NCBI GenBank assembly: GCA_019009955.1
Contig: CM032232.1
Coordinates: forward strand, 74,068,501 to 74,132,500
From: Riptortus pedestris
Taxonomy: Eukaryota; Arthropoda; Insecta; Hemiptera; Alydidae
DNA length: 64,000 bases
Direction: 5' to 3'
The notes under the pieces are model-generated. The model worked only from the letters and a program-made list of their open reading frames with translations. It ran no database searches and was not told the DNA's origin. Position 1 is the stretch's first letter, and each line of letters starts with the position of its first letter. Below are positions 25,101-38,358 of the stretch, in pieces. The position numbers and the translations under genes were made by a program.

Positions 25101-27303
25101 CCAGGAACTAACGTTTACTAGCTATTCAGGCGCTAGTTGGCATTTAGTGTCTCTAAGAGGACTTGGTGGGGTTAACTCATGGCTTTTCTGTTGACTTTTT
25201 TCTTGGCGTCACTGATGATGTAAAGAGCATGATGTGGGAAGTATAAGAAAAGATAGAAACATATATTATGAATCTCTTGTTGATTTCTTTTTCTGGTGTA
25301 ATGAAGATCATACCATATTCAGTACTTTGTGACTGTCTAAAGGTTGAGGATGTTTTTATATTTTATGATGGAAAGGATTTGGAAGAAATATTATATAATA
25401 AAGCCTAAATCTCTATTTAATGCCCATTAAAAGTATAACTGCTTATTTCCCTTTCGGGATATAAAGAAATAAACAGATTCATCATAAATAAAGTGCTTAG
25501 CCTTATTTTTAAAATAACTTGTTATCATAAAATAGAATTTTTCTATTTTTCTAATGCCTCTGAATAAATGTGTCTCTACTGTAGACTCAATACCATATGC
25601 TTCTATAAACTTAGTCTTTGCAAGTAAGTCAAATTATTTGGTTATCAATTTTTCCTGATTCGGTGAACATACTTATTTGGAGGCACTATGTTTTCAAAAC
25701 TAAAGTACGTACGCATATCAGCGAATGTAATCTAAGTGATATACTTTTATTATGGTCCAACGTGCGTCTTGGTTCATGAGGGAGTTAAAGAATTTATTTA
25801 TTTTAGTTTCACTTTAAAAACCCAGCTATTTAAAGTATTTAATATAAAGCTACAGACCATTTGAGCACTTCTGTATAGTTCAGGAATTAAATCATACAAA
25901 AGTGTTGAACGTGGTCAGGACTTAAACAAAAGTTTGCCGTCATTTGTAAAAGGAGGAATTCTAAAGTCGTTTGTTACACCACAATTGAGTTCTAAACAAT
26001 GGTAATGTCCTTTTGTTAGTAAATCGGCTTTAAAGTGCTTGGTTATGACCAGTTAATATTAAATACCACTAATATACAAACTGATTTGCAAGGCACTGTT
26101 TTTCCTTGTGTTACATGTACTGTTCCATCTATAGTGCATTAACTTGCGTATGAAAACTATTAAAAACAAAAAGCATGCTCCTTTGATAACTTTCAAAAAA
26201 GTATACAAAACAAGCAAAATAAGTAATTAATTTCTTAAAATATACTCATAGTTTCATTATAAACATAATGTAGAGCCAAATCATGATTGATTTAGGCTAT
26301 TAGAGGTTTTCTAAACAGTCTCTTGTGACCAACAGATGATCTCAAAAAGTAAAGTATAGTCAATGAATTCTTTTTACCCTCTGATCACTTTCGGATAACT
26401 AGTTTTGAATATACCTTTAGTTTGGGATTACTTCTGATTCCTAATTCCGCTCTTTAAATATCTCCAAATATCTTTCATTAAAGCTTTTATAATCCGCTGC
26501 CAGTAATGCATTCCTGTTTCCTTTTATGAGAGTCCACTTTAAGGCTTTAAAAGCCCTCTACAAATAAATTTAATTGATTTTGGAGATTTTTTAATGTATA
26601 ATGGAAAAAATACATCGTTTATTTTAAATATGTGCTCCATAAGAGGGTGATGGATTCCCTGAAGAATATGAACGTGGCATATAGCGTTTGTTTTAGTGAA
26701 TGTAACTCTTGTGAAAATCGAAATATGTTCATTATAATTTATTGAAAATGTGAGCTACAAAATAATGAAATAATAAGTAATAACTCAGTGTTAATAAACA
26801 AACTGTCAAATAGATGTCCTTCACTGTTTGCAATCCAAATTTACTAATGAAGTAATCTGTTGAAATAACCTGACCCCGATTAAGAAACCTCTTAATGTTC
26901 CATCTTGACATTGCAGTTTGAGTGAGTGAGGATCCAACCAGTCATTAGTCTGACAGGACCAACTCGGGATGAACGTTGACATTTAGAATGGAGAAGACTA
27001 TGGTTTTCATGAGTGGGAGGCAAAAGGTTAAGACGGAGACAGGACCATCTCAAGAGGCCGCGGCTCGTGTTGATTCCGCGAGGAACTGATTCCTTTCAGG
27101 GTTACATAAACCGTGGCGGAAGGTACTCCATCCTTTACACGACTTCTCGTTTCGAGACGTTCATGAATGAAAAATTCAAGCCATAAGTCAGATCATTTCC
27201 TCTGGGAACGGCTTTCTCTAACTCGTTATATTTAATTCTTATGAAATGGCGGAAAATAAATGCTTATTGAGATTGATGTTTTGGATTCTATAGATTCGAT
27301 CCT
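22109..27303. other. AT-rich non-coding DNA, over 5 kb
   Basis: No repeat family is recognised. At 22643-22885 an 80-codon plus frame ends 11 bp before an AATAAA poly(A)-type hexamer (22897-22902) with a T/G-rich stretch after it. The pattern fits a terminal exon, but the peptide is not recognised. A GC-richer block is at 26930-27230. Confidence 0.4.
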
Positions 27304-27521
27304 AGCCACGTGCCGGTATCTAGCTTCCTTAAAGCGTTGCCTTTAATCTCACATGGTAACCTAGAGTGGCGAGTGCGATTCCCGCCTGAACAAAGGAATT
27401 TATTTAGTGACGGAATTCATTAAATAAAATCTTGAGTCCCGCTCTGGCTAGAAGAAATGGTAACGTAGATAACCCGTCCCAAATAGCCTTAGTTGCAAAA
27501 AGTGGACGTAAATAAATAATT
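27304..27521 (+). mobile_element. tRNA-derived SINE, near full-length copy
   Basis: The tRNA-like head is partly rearranged, but GTGCGATTCCCGCCTGAACA (B-box side) is clear. The body GGAATTTATTTAGTGACGGA, TAGATAACCCGTCCC and the tail GTTGCAAAAAGTGGACGTAA then AATAAATAAT follow in order. Confidence 0.85.
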
Positions 27522-28743
27522 GAAATCTATCTTCTGAAGAGATCAAATATTTTACGGATTGCGGTTGGTATCGTACCGTCATGGAAAGTAGATCAGCTGC
27601 CAAAGGGACCTAATGATTGTAAGAACAGGACATAGCCGTTGGATGTTAAATATTATGTATCTTGCTCAAGCAGTTCAAATAACTTTGGAAAAACTTTAAT
27701 TTTGCTAACACCTAACAATTTAACAAGTGGAGGATTTATTATAAAATTAACAACAAGAAATATTCCAGTGTAAAATGTCAATCAATTAATCAATCCGAGG
27801 GATATTAAATATTAGGGGTAAAATTAGTATTTATTTAGTTTTAATGATGTATTGTAAAATAATGTCGAGGTAATGAGATCATCAATATATTTTTACCCAT
27901 AAACGATAAAGACTTAATTTATAGAGAAAGAGAACATATGATTTACAAATTCGTGGTTGAGATAACAAGACTAGTGCTGTGAGTGTGAAAGGGATTGGTG
28001 GCTGGTATCAGTATTAGAGAAGAGAGTTGAAAATGAAAGCAACTGAAAGTGAATGTCAGTGGTAAGACTGAGTCTCGCTCCGCTGAGTAATACAAACACA
28101 GGGAGTACTACAAGGCGGTTAGTTAACTACTACCTTATATTCACTGTTAGATTTATCTCGGCTCGGAGCCTTTGGGATTACCATTTGAAAACATCATTGG
28201 TCATTTGCATAGCCATGACTGCTCACTATTAAATCATTTTTTTTGTATGTCCAGAAGTCTGTTACAACGGCCTCCTTATAATCTCATTAGAACTTATGTC
28301 CAGCTGTCATCCTCACCTATCAATGGTCTCGATGGAGTAATCATGGACCTCTACATGCTTGTAATACATGAGACATGTCCACCAAAATGCACCTATTCCA
28401 AACCACCTAGACATGCAGGTTTAAATGACTTTTAATGGCAGAAAGAATCGTTTCTGTAGCAAATTCATATCAGTGAATATTTACTAAAGGTTTAATGACT
28501 CCGTAACTTCCACAATGAATCAACAAAATATAAGATCTCATGAAGCCACGACAGTATCATAAGTAACAACTATGATCTCTGAAGAGTGATATCTTTGTAA
28601 TTATAGTATATAATTTGGACACTAATATTTCATGAAATGTGGCAGAATTGAGACGCTCAAAAGAAATAAATGTTTATAACCTCCAATAGGTGGTATTTTA
28701 TTAATTCAGTAGTATTAATGTCAATTTAATTAAAAAATTAAAT
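27522..28743. other. AT-rich non-coding DNA
   Basis: No repeat or gene is recognised. An 87-codon plus frame at 28172-28435 has no recognisable domain. Confidence 0.45.
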
Positions 28744-28970
28744 TATTCATTAACGTCCACTTTTTGCAACTAAGGGTAATTGGGAGGGTAATTTGGGGGG
28801 GGGTACAGGTTACCACCCCTGTTCTAGCTAGTATGGGACTAATGATTTTATTTAATGTATTCCGTCACTAAATAAATTCATCTGCTCAGGCGGGAATCTA
28901 ACTCGCTACTCTAGGTTTACCATGTGAGATTAAGGTCAACGCTTTAACTCACATGGCTAACCTGAGCCCC
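28744..28970 (-). mobile_element. tRNA-derived SINE, full-length copy (inverted)
   Basis: This is the best preserved head in the window. The minus strand reads GGGGCTCAGGTTAGCCATGT, GAGTTAAAGCGTTGACC-like and CACATGGTAAACCTAGAGTA, then a B-box-like GAGTTAGATTCCCGCCTGAG. The body and GTTGCAAAAAGTGGACGTTA tail are complete. A run of G on the plus strand (about 28795-28803) interrupts the TAGATAACCC block. Confidence 0.9.
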
Positions 28971-31900
28971 TGTAAATTTAATTTAAAACTGTGGTATTCG
29001 TTATGTGATTGTTGTCCATATCACCATGTTCGGTGAAAACTGAAGTGTAATATTTTTATTGTTTTTTTTTTGTAGTGAATATTTTGTATTACCACGTATT
29101 AGAACTGAAGTTATGGACTTTACAGCTCCATCATCAGTGAAACCGATGGCGCTGTTTAGCCCCCCCCCCCTGTATTAATATAACTAAAACAATTGGAAAT
29201 TTTACACTCAGTAAATTCATTGATTAAGGAAAGTTGAATATTACTTTTGGAACGTTTGGCCAGCGAATATATTTATATATATAAAAAAATGAAATGCCAC
29301 CGTGTTTTTTTTTTATCGAAGCTGTTTCTTGATGTGAACATGCTAATTAATGATTGTATGTTGAAGGCAAGTCTATTTCTGGATGTAACCTGGTGAAGGT
29401 CACCCAAGAAAATATATCGTTTATCTAGAATGGTATTATTGTTTACCGTTTTAGTTAAATGGATATATTTAAAAAAAAAAATAAAAAAAAAAAAAAAAAA
29501 CTTATGTTTTCAATTTTACTTGGATGTTATCCATGAACATTAATTTCTTGAAAATATATGGACATTACATCAATGCTTGTAACATTCCTTAAACATACCA
29601 TAACGGAATGAATACTTCAAGGAATGTGAAGTACTTGCTACTTGAGCAGATTGATCTAGATATTTAACATAACCCGAAATTAGATTAGAAGGAGAGATTG
29701 TGTAAAAATGGCTGAATAAACCTCCACATTTTATTCGGTTATTGTAAAGTTTGATTAATTAAAATTAAAAAAAATTGTTTTGCAGAATAATCATGATGCA
29801 CTATAATATTAAGCATGATACTTTTTTAAATAAAAAAAAGCCAATACAATCGATTAGAAGTGGAGACTGAAAACTACTGATTTCGCTCATCTATATAATA
29901 ATAATTTCGAAATTTATAAATATAGGTTGTGGTTATCGAATAAAATATTACATCTTTTTGTTCATTCATTTTTTTTATTATTGAATGGGCACATTTGCAA
30001 TAGGTTCCCTGTAAATGGACATGATTACATGCAATGAAAATAAAAAATATATTGCCAAAGTTGTAAATCTAGTTTTATTGGTTATTGTAATATAAATGTC
30101 AAACATACAGACAGACAATAAGGCTTTACTTTCAGAGATTAAAGACCTTTATAAGGTAAGCAAAATTGCATCAGGTTTATAAACCGAAGAATGTGAACGA
30201 TTACTTTGAGCTTCATTAACACTTTGACCTTAAGACTGTTAGACTGAAGTAATCACCACTAGAAGTTTGAAGGCTCACTGTTATAACAGTGAATGGAGAA
30301 CCGAATTGGTTCTAGCTCAACAGAGCAATTTGCAAGTTTATTGATCATTTCAGTTCTCCACCTACTTTTATAGGTCCGATTGATCAGTTTTAAGCAATTA
30401 CAGTTTGAACTTTTGAAGCTCCGGGCAATTTGTGATGAAGATTTAACAACGCGCTGTGGTTTGCGGCCATTACTAATCCCTGAGTTATTTCAATTAATCT
30501 TTCAAAAGTCAGTTACCACATTCTAGGGAGATGTAACTGCTACCCTTGACTTTTTCAACTCCTCAAACTCACTTTCTGAAGTTGATATTTCATTTTTAAC
30601 TGAACAAATAAAGCGAATTTGGGAAACATTCTTTTGACAAAAAATATTCAACATAACTGATGAATTTCTGTGGCGTTACCAATACTTGCTTTAACTATTT
30701 CATTCATCCATTATACAATTTCGAAATCGTTAAAAGCCCGTTTACAGCTACGTCTTAATATTAAAATATAGAGTTTTATAAAATAAATAAGTGGCGAAAA
30801 ACAGTATTACTTAAATTAATGAACGTATTTGAAGCTTTTTTTGATAATTATTTCTTTTGTTCGTTTTCAACGGTTAAAGGAAAATAAAAGAAATCCATAT
30901 TTTTCTATTTGAGCCTTTCAAGTTATATACGTTTTCCTAAAATATATATGTTCCACAAATACTAACATATCTAAAACATAAACATATAGTATAAAATAGA
31001 ATAGGTCTACAGCACACTTAAAAAAAATTAAAACGGTTAACTTTTATTATATTCAGTTAGACAAAGCAGGGATATGAGAAACAATCAGATGTTTAAGACA
31101 TATTTTCCATAATATAAAAATGAAGTACAACAAAGTTAAGTACTTGAAGGAATAAATATATTATTTCAATTACACCTTAACAATTAGAGATCATGTCAAT
31201 CACTATCGATGTGAGGCACATACCAAATAAATAAATAAAATAAGATATAATTAAGAAATTGAATCGTCAGAATGGTTTATTCTTCAATTCAGCTGTTAAA
31301 TATATATTTTACCGTTATGAAATACATCAGTCATTTGTAATACATATATGGGTGTGTGTGTTTGTGAGTGTGTGTGGGGTGCGTGTGTGGATTTGTATTT
31401 AGATTCTATGGGGTACTGTTGAAGAATATAATGAATGAAGTTGATTTCTCTAGGAACTGTTTACATTGGGAAATAGTTGGTATCTGTGGGTAAAGAAGTG
31501 GAAATCAGTCCAACAATGGAGTTCCCCAGGACCGATGCTGTTAGCTTGTTTCTCAGACTCCACATTCTAAGCAGCAATTTACACTTTTCTCTGTTTTCAC
31601 TTTCAGCTCAGGAAGTAATCATCCACAGTTCACTTCCATTAATTGATCATATTATTTCCACAACAGCAGCTGTAGCATTCTAATGGTTTCAGAATTATTT
31701 TGAGTAGTGGTTTTTTTCTATTATTCCATTTTCTTGTTTGTGGATCGGTCACTATATTTTGGAAATCATTTCTGTTTATCATGACTGAATCGGAATAGCG
31801 GCTTTCTTATGAAGTCAGGGGGTTCTTGAGCTCTGTATGAAAGAGCTTATCTCAGGTGTTTTCTTGCAGCTTTTAAAGGCTATATACCCGCTTTGAATAT

Positions 31901-32364
31901 CCAATACGTTCAACACTCACGGAACCACGTTTGAGAAGAACACCAAAGGAACATGTAATATTTGTCCCCCGATGTACGTTGTGTTTGACTAACTAACATC
32001 AACAGCTTCAGGAATCTATAATCACCTAAGGGAGGCTTCCACTGGAATTCGCCCACAACTCCTCAGTAACATTCATAGAATTACTGTAATGATTGACAAC
32101 AGTTAGAATGAATGCGCAAACTTCAGCTCTGAGGTATTGCCTGCAGAGAGCATTTTGTTTGAAATTTTTACTCTTCTAGAGCTTTCTTGCAATGTTTTAC
32201 ACCAGCTTGCAAGCTTCCTTTCTAAATGGAAGGAAAGTGGCAACTAGGAGGCATTTTACATGACTGTGAAGGTATGCCAAATTTTATAATTTTGGTTGTT
32301 CTTTATATAATTACATAAACACACGGATAAGTCCGTTTTTAGCCAAATGGTCACATCGACAAAA
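28971..32364. other. AT-rich non-coding DNA
   Basis: Contains a C10 run at about 29161-29170, a long A-rich tract at 29471-29500 and an interrupted TG tract at about 31348-31390. No gene or interspersed repeat is recognised. Confidence 0.5.
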
Positions 32365-33088
32365 GTCCGTCACGCAGGGGCTGCGTAAACTAAGCAGATT
32401 TCCCACGCGAAGTTATACAATAGATAAATCTCCATACGAGAGCCGGACAGTTACGGAAACGGCCGAACTAGCTTTTGGCGGGAAACACTCATCCGTTATC
32501 CACCCACATTTAATAGAAATGCAAATATCTCGGTTAATATTCAAGATAGAGAATAAATGTATAGAACAATATGTATAGTACATTTAATTTGCTATAAGAT
32601 TGGTTCTATGCAATATTTTGATCCGACGTATGGTAACGGGAATATTTCGAATTTTCGAAAATCCCCCCTAACCCCCCCCCTTCCACAGGTCCGATTTCAG
32701 CCATTAACGAACTTAATCTGTCTTTTCGCATAAAAAGTTTAAATATTGAGTTTTGTAACGATCAAACAAAAATTGCGACCACTAGAGCGTTAACAGACAA
32801 ATATATAGATAGATAGACATATGTAATACAGTTTTGAATAAGGCGATTAAACTCATGACGCGATTTTTGAAAAACGTCTTCAAATGTCCATCGATCCTAC
32901 CCAGGAGATGACGAAAATGAGGTCCGTTCAAAAATATATATGTGTGATATATATATATATATCTTTTTGAACGGACCTATTTTTCGTCATCTCCTGGGTA
33001 GGATCGATGGACATTTGAAAATTTTTTTCGAATATCGCGTCATGAGTACGACCTCAATAGCTGACTTCCCTTAAGGGAAGTCTGCTAA
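32365..33088 (-). mobile_element. Family H (HINE-like), full-length copy with inverted head
   Basis: The minus strand begins TTTTAGCAGACTTCCC and ends CTGCGTGACGGAC before TTTTG, with the complete CGCAGCCCCTGCG hairpin and the GGGAAATCTGCTTAG motif. The short alpha core is present. Unlike every other copy, the head segment (ATGACGCG to GGTCCGTTC) occurs twice in opposite orientation at 32852-32934 and 32964-33046 around a short AT spacer. This makes an internal foldback with arms of about 83 bp. Confidence 0.9.
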
Positions 33089-34459
33089 AACCATAAGGGT
33101 GGTTGTTAAAGCTATGGCTGTATTTAGTTTCCTAATGTCTAAATCGAGTCTCTGAATTGAATGGCTGAAAAAAAAACATCTCTATACAAGGCGGTTCTCT
33201 TATACAGGCTTCATAAAGTTTACAAATCCCAAGAATGGAATTGGTCGGATCGTTAAACACAATAAGCACTTAATCTTTGTTGGTTTCAAAACAAAATAGT
33301 TTGATTCATTTCTTCTTTCTGGGGGCCAAATTGGGCGTGACAAACGCTCAGCCATCAATAGAGGTTAGAAATACCTCTTTGTGGGACTTGTTAGGCCCTT
33401 TGTGAAACTCTACGCTGCAAAACGTAATATTGATGAAAATAGGAGTTATAAGGGGGAGCGTTACGCTCGGCACGCGCCTCCTGTCAGTATTAATTGTACG
33501 GGGTGGATGAAGTGCAGAAACTGCTCTGGAGCACCTATGTTTTCCAGGTCAGGCGGTGAATGGTAACGGTGATTTTCATCTGTACCTGTGAAAGGTTATG
33601 AACCGGCTCAGAATTGATCATTGTCTTTTTTGAAAGGTTATTTTCTGGATTTCAAACGCTTCGCCCATTTAAGATTAAATAAAGGTCACCACACCTCGTA
33701 TATAGTCGACGGCAGTATTTGGAAATATATGATGGAATACTTTATTACTATTACACTTTAAAATACTATTGATTTACTTCAGTAATTTTCAGTGTAATGA
33801 CTATTTTAATTTCCCTTTTCCAATATTTTAAAATAATCATCAAGAATTCAAAAATATTACCACCAATAAAACAATCAACTGGTTGGAATACTGTTAAATA
33901 CCTTTATGTTGATATATATGTCGGTATTGTAGAATTAGGTTTATCAGGAAATAATTTTCAATTATAGTTTTATCAATAATTACATTACATATTCTATTTC
34001 TTCAAAATTTTGAAATAATTTTAATAGTTTATTAGTCATGAGAAGTCTCAGACACTTTTGTATTCTCTGAAGTTGAATATTCTAGCCAAATAAAATATTT
34101 CCCGTATTTTTTTTCATAATACAAACCCATCGCTAAGCATTAGGCATTCACATGGAATTTTTTGTTAACGACCAGTCTTTAAGTTACAATGGAAATACAT
34201 TTACGAATATATCGAATATATGGAAAAATATTTACGAACTACCTAATTCCATTTATGAACCATTCATATATACTTAAATAATGATATATTTTTTTCTTTT
34301 CAGGTATGTTCATTTGAAAGGAATAACTCCGAAAATAGAATCGAAAAAAAGGTATATTATCCAATATAATTATTCATTAGACTACTTCATTTCATATACT
34401 CTACTTGGTCTGAAAGTTAGTCTCCACAAATTTCTTTAAAAAGAATCACTTACTTTTTG
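33089..34459. other. Non-coding DNA with GC-richer island
   Basis: 33310-33600 is GC-richer and contains the palindrome GAGCGTTACGCTC. A 61-codon frame there (33381-33566) has a Cys pair near its end but is not a recognised domain. The remainder is AT-rich. Confidence 0.4.
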
Positions 34460-34659
34460 TCTAGCATTTTTTGGTTTTCGGTCTTCAGTAAACCCCCACT
34501 CCTACTCATCTCATATTAACAATATTCTATTATGTTATGAAGCATTTTATTTGAAATACCAAGTATTGTTCTCATTGAACTTTTAATTTTTGAGATAAAT
34601 GCAAAAACGTGACGCACGTGGGAAATCTGCGTAGTTAACGCAGCCCCTGCGTGACGGAC
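34460..34659 (+). mobile_element. Family H (HINE-like), 3' part, core variant gamma
   Basis: Begins inside the gamma core (CCACTCCTACTCAT near 34497-34510). It continues through TTTGAGATAAATGCAAAAAC, GGGAAATCTGCGTAG and the intact hairpin CGCAGCCCCTGCG to GTGACGGAC before TTTG. Head, microsatellite and middle block are absent. Confidence 0.85.
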
Positions 34660-37600
34660 TTTGTTATTACACAGAAAATAAAAATGGTAATTTCCAAATC
34701 ATTCTTATTATATAGAATCCTGTAGATAAGTATAGCAACCTCAAAAATAATTTCCAAACATTAAAAATGTTTCATTCATTTATTAAGACTAAGAAAAGAC
34801 ATGACAATAATTATGAAATACTTAAAATTGTGTCTCCTCACCAACAAAATATTCGAGTCTTGTATATCTTCTCTCTGACCAGACATTCTATTTCATCATT
34901 TTATAATTGTAACAGTTATATTTTTGAGTGAACATTACTTCAGGAGTTGAGCAGAAAAACACCTTAACTTCTCATATTCTATGAGTAAATAAACAAAACC
35001 ATGTGAGGATGTCAATAAGGTCGTTCTTGAATTTAAAGTAAGAGCACTTCTAGACAATGCGTGTTGCTCAAACGCGTCAGGTCGCTTTTAAATCTCATTC
35101 AGACAGCTTTGGTTGGGAATTGCAGCTCAAGTCTAGCAGCTGTTAATCAGACGAGGGTTTACAAGAGACGTTGACAGGTGTCCTGCTTGAAGACATAGTG
35201 TTGCAAGTGAATGTGGCAATGTGAGACCAAAACCTTGTGTCGTATTCAAATGTCAAGGTATCGTGCAGAACCAGAGCATGTGCCACGTGGCAATGTTCGC
35301 AGTTCATCTAACGCTCCCACATTTGTGTGATACACGTTAGTTTGATTTGCTGCCCTTGAGAGGTACAACATTAAAAACTGCATCAAATGCATGCTTTGTT
35401 TCCAAGAAAAGAGTGAAGCTGGGGATAGAAGGACTTTATAATAATTAATAAAAGCTGTTGCTTAAAAGAGCATAATTCTGAAGAATATATATTTTATTTT
35501 TTTAAAAAAAGGTTCAGCAGCTTATTTTTATGCTGTAATAAAAAAATAATTGTATTGCATACTGAGGAATTTTTTCATTCTGTTAAATTACTTTAAACTC
35601 TAATATTTCATACTAGTCTCTAATATTTCAAGCTAGTCGTTGACGGGTTAAAATAGAAATGGTTTCCCTCGGGAAAATAAAGATTGCTTATTATGCCTTC
35701 CTATTCACAAATTACACAAAACATTTCAGCTCCTTTATGTTTTTCAGATTGATAATTTGCGATAAACCACTTTCTTTATGTTCAGAGATTTGTTAGATTG
35801 TTACTTTGAAGTTTCAGAAAAAAAAAAAATTGTGGTCAGATAGAATCATGGTTGACAATTTTTGGATACCGGTTAACATTCTCTATTTCTAAAATAGTAA
35901 ATATTACTTAATTTATAATTTCAATCATACCTTTAAGAATATGGATATAAATAATATTATTTATTATTTTCTGATAACTTCTTTTATCACAATTATCATG
36001 ATTAATCTTGATCTGGTAATAAATAAAATACATGAGACATCTAAAATAAAAGCAAATACCACTCTATTTATTATTGTGAAATAACTGTGACCATTAAAAT
36101 ATCTTTAATAAAATAAAAATATATAGGTTGCAATTTGTTGTAATCATTATACAACTGAGGCTTTAACCAAATAGACTGATCGATTGATTACATAGAGGTA
36201 AATAGTTTGCAGAGAGACATCGTGCAAACATTCCAATGTTGCAAGCGACTAGACCTTGGCGTGTATGCACATACACTATGAGCCTGCATAGGAACACTGT
36301 TTGGTATCCACCGACGAAGCGTAACTGCATTTCTGACACCAATCAGAGCGAAACAGCTTTCATCTCAAGGGAAACACAACTTTGCATTTATGTTTTTTAG
36401 AAATAATGGACACCTGTCATAAGGAATTGAAAAGAAAAACGTCCTCGGATATGTTTTCCTAAAAAATAAATTTAATTTCATTGGAGTCTCTAAATCCATA
36501 AACTACCATACTGAACTAAAAATTACTTATCACATAACCCGATTCTTCTTGTAATTGAGTTCGTTCTGATGGCTGGATATTTTCACGATTTTATTCAAAT
36601 ATCCAAGAATTTTACTTAGTATACTTACAACTAAAATGAGATGATTTTAGGCATAAATATATATAAAATTATATATTACTCTATTACCACTAAATCAGCT
36701 AAAATTTTTCTTTAATCTTTTAATACCAAAATACGTATTTATCCTTTCAAAATAAAACGAAAGGCCAGGATCTTTAATGGCAAAATCGGGAGAAGTGGGA
36801 CTGAAGGAATGGTAAAATGAAAAATCTTTATATCTTAAATATGACGCTTCTTATTGTAAAATGTTACATAAACAATTTTGTTATCATATTTCTAGCTACA
36901 TTGGTATGCTTCTCAAATAGAATGATCCGGCAACAAGAAGTATCGTTGTTCTTATCTATACTTGGATACTTGGTTCATGAATATTATATTCTCTTATAGT
37001 TTTGAGAAAAACAAATGGCATTACAGCTGGTGAAACTACCATGTACTTACAATGTAGTGAATTTGATTTACCCTGAATTTTTCTACTGTGAACTTAACTG
37101 GCTCAAACAGTGTTTCTCAAGGAATAATTAAGGTGAAACTGAAAAAACGTAGTTGGGCAGATTTGGTTGATGGTGTTTCTAACTTGAGGGGGCGAGAAAT
37201 CTATTCATCAAACGTTTTTAGCAACATATAAAATTATTATTTCATTTTACAAAACAAATTTAATACTTTAATTTGTTTCCCCTGAATTGTGCTATTGGGG
37301 TTTTATAATTTAGGTTTCCATATCGCAGGGTTACGAAAGCGTGATCAGTTTTGACCAGTTGCGGGGGAGTTTATGTTAAATGCTGCAATCTGGTCAATCG
37401 ATATAAATGTTTCATCACGAACTACCCTGGATCGTGAATGAACCATTCAAATTGAAGGAAGCTATTACGCAATTTAGGTTGAGCAGCAAAAATGTTACGT
37501 AAGAACGCCTTTTTGACGGTTATTTGTTAAGAAAATTATTTCGACCTTAGTATAATATTTCTATGGCACGTTAAGATCCAAGACATGAATTTCGATTTCT

Positions 37601-38242
37601 GATATGGTTTCTAGTGTGAATGATGCTTACATGTACTTGGACTCCAACAGTCCTCAACTGCACACTTTTCATTTTTTGGTGGCATTCAGAATGATTTTAT
37701 GTTTTATTTACCTCAAGAGTTGAAAAGTATTCAGTGGTCATTTCTAATAATTTGCAAGATCGAGGTTCTCATGACAGCCTATTCCTAGTAAAACGGTGTT
37801 AGGAATATCTAAAATAGTGGTACTCTATTATTGTTAAGCAAGTATGTGCATCTTTATTTAATAAAAGAATTGCCGCTCCATCTGATTCATTACTGGGCAT
37901 CATGTCCGAACCAAAGCATAATAGTTTCTTGTTAAGAATAACAGATATATAATATCTAATACAGATATGATTTACAAAAAGACATTTGATTAGATTCCGG
38001 CCATGAGATTGGCGTTCCACATACGAGAGGGCCATTCGTACAAAACTCATTTGGACCAGTGGCTCAACAGGTGCCCAGCTCTATCCGTCACTTTCAGCAC
38101 CATCACTTTTTCAGTGACCAATTCCACGCCGACGACACGGTACTCTTTCTCTTTCTCACTCTCTCCCTCTTTCTCTGTCTCTCTACTATTTTCGCTGCTA
38201 CTGTAAACACTGTATACGGAATTCTCAACAGCGTTGCTTTTT
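34660..38242. other. AT-rich non-coding DNA with one GC-richer block
   Basis: 35040-35340 is GC-richer and holds a 12-bp palindrome (listed separately). Nothing else is recognised. The short frames at 36817-36999 and 37799-38050 have no domain. Confidence 0.45.
35281..35292. promoter_or_regulatory. Palindromic E-box TGCCACGTGGCA
   Basis: A perfect 12-bp palindrome centred on CACGTG, the core bound by several bHLH and bHLH-Zip families. It sits in a 300-bp GC-elevated block without an open frame. A site of this kind can arise by chance, and function is inferred only from symmetry and context. Confidence 0.25.
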
Positions 38243-38303
38243 GCACATTTCCCTCAAGGGAAAAAGTGAAATCAGCTAATGAGCGAGCTTATGGAGGTCC
38301 GTT

Positions 38304-38312
<9 letters not shown>
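38243..38312 (+). mobile_element. Family H (HINE-like), possible 5' stub
   Basis: TTTCCCTCAAGGGAAA followed by AAATCAGCTAATGAG and GGAGGTCCGTTTATATAT matches the head palindrome, the ATCAGCTATTGAG block and the GAGGTCCGTT end of the head, with the intervening 70 bp deleted. It runs into a TA tract, as in intact copies. Confidence 0.5.

Positions 38313-38356
<44 letters not shown>
38309..38356. repeat. (TA)n microsatellite
   Basis: About 22 TA units. It joins the family H stub on the left to a different repeat on the right. Confidence 0.96.

Positions 38357-38358
<2 letters not shown>

Noticed and set aside
33381..33566. Frame with a Cys pair suggesting a zinc-binding motif
   Set aside because: Only one Cys-x-x-Cys pair is present, with no second pair or His partner.
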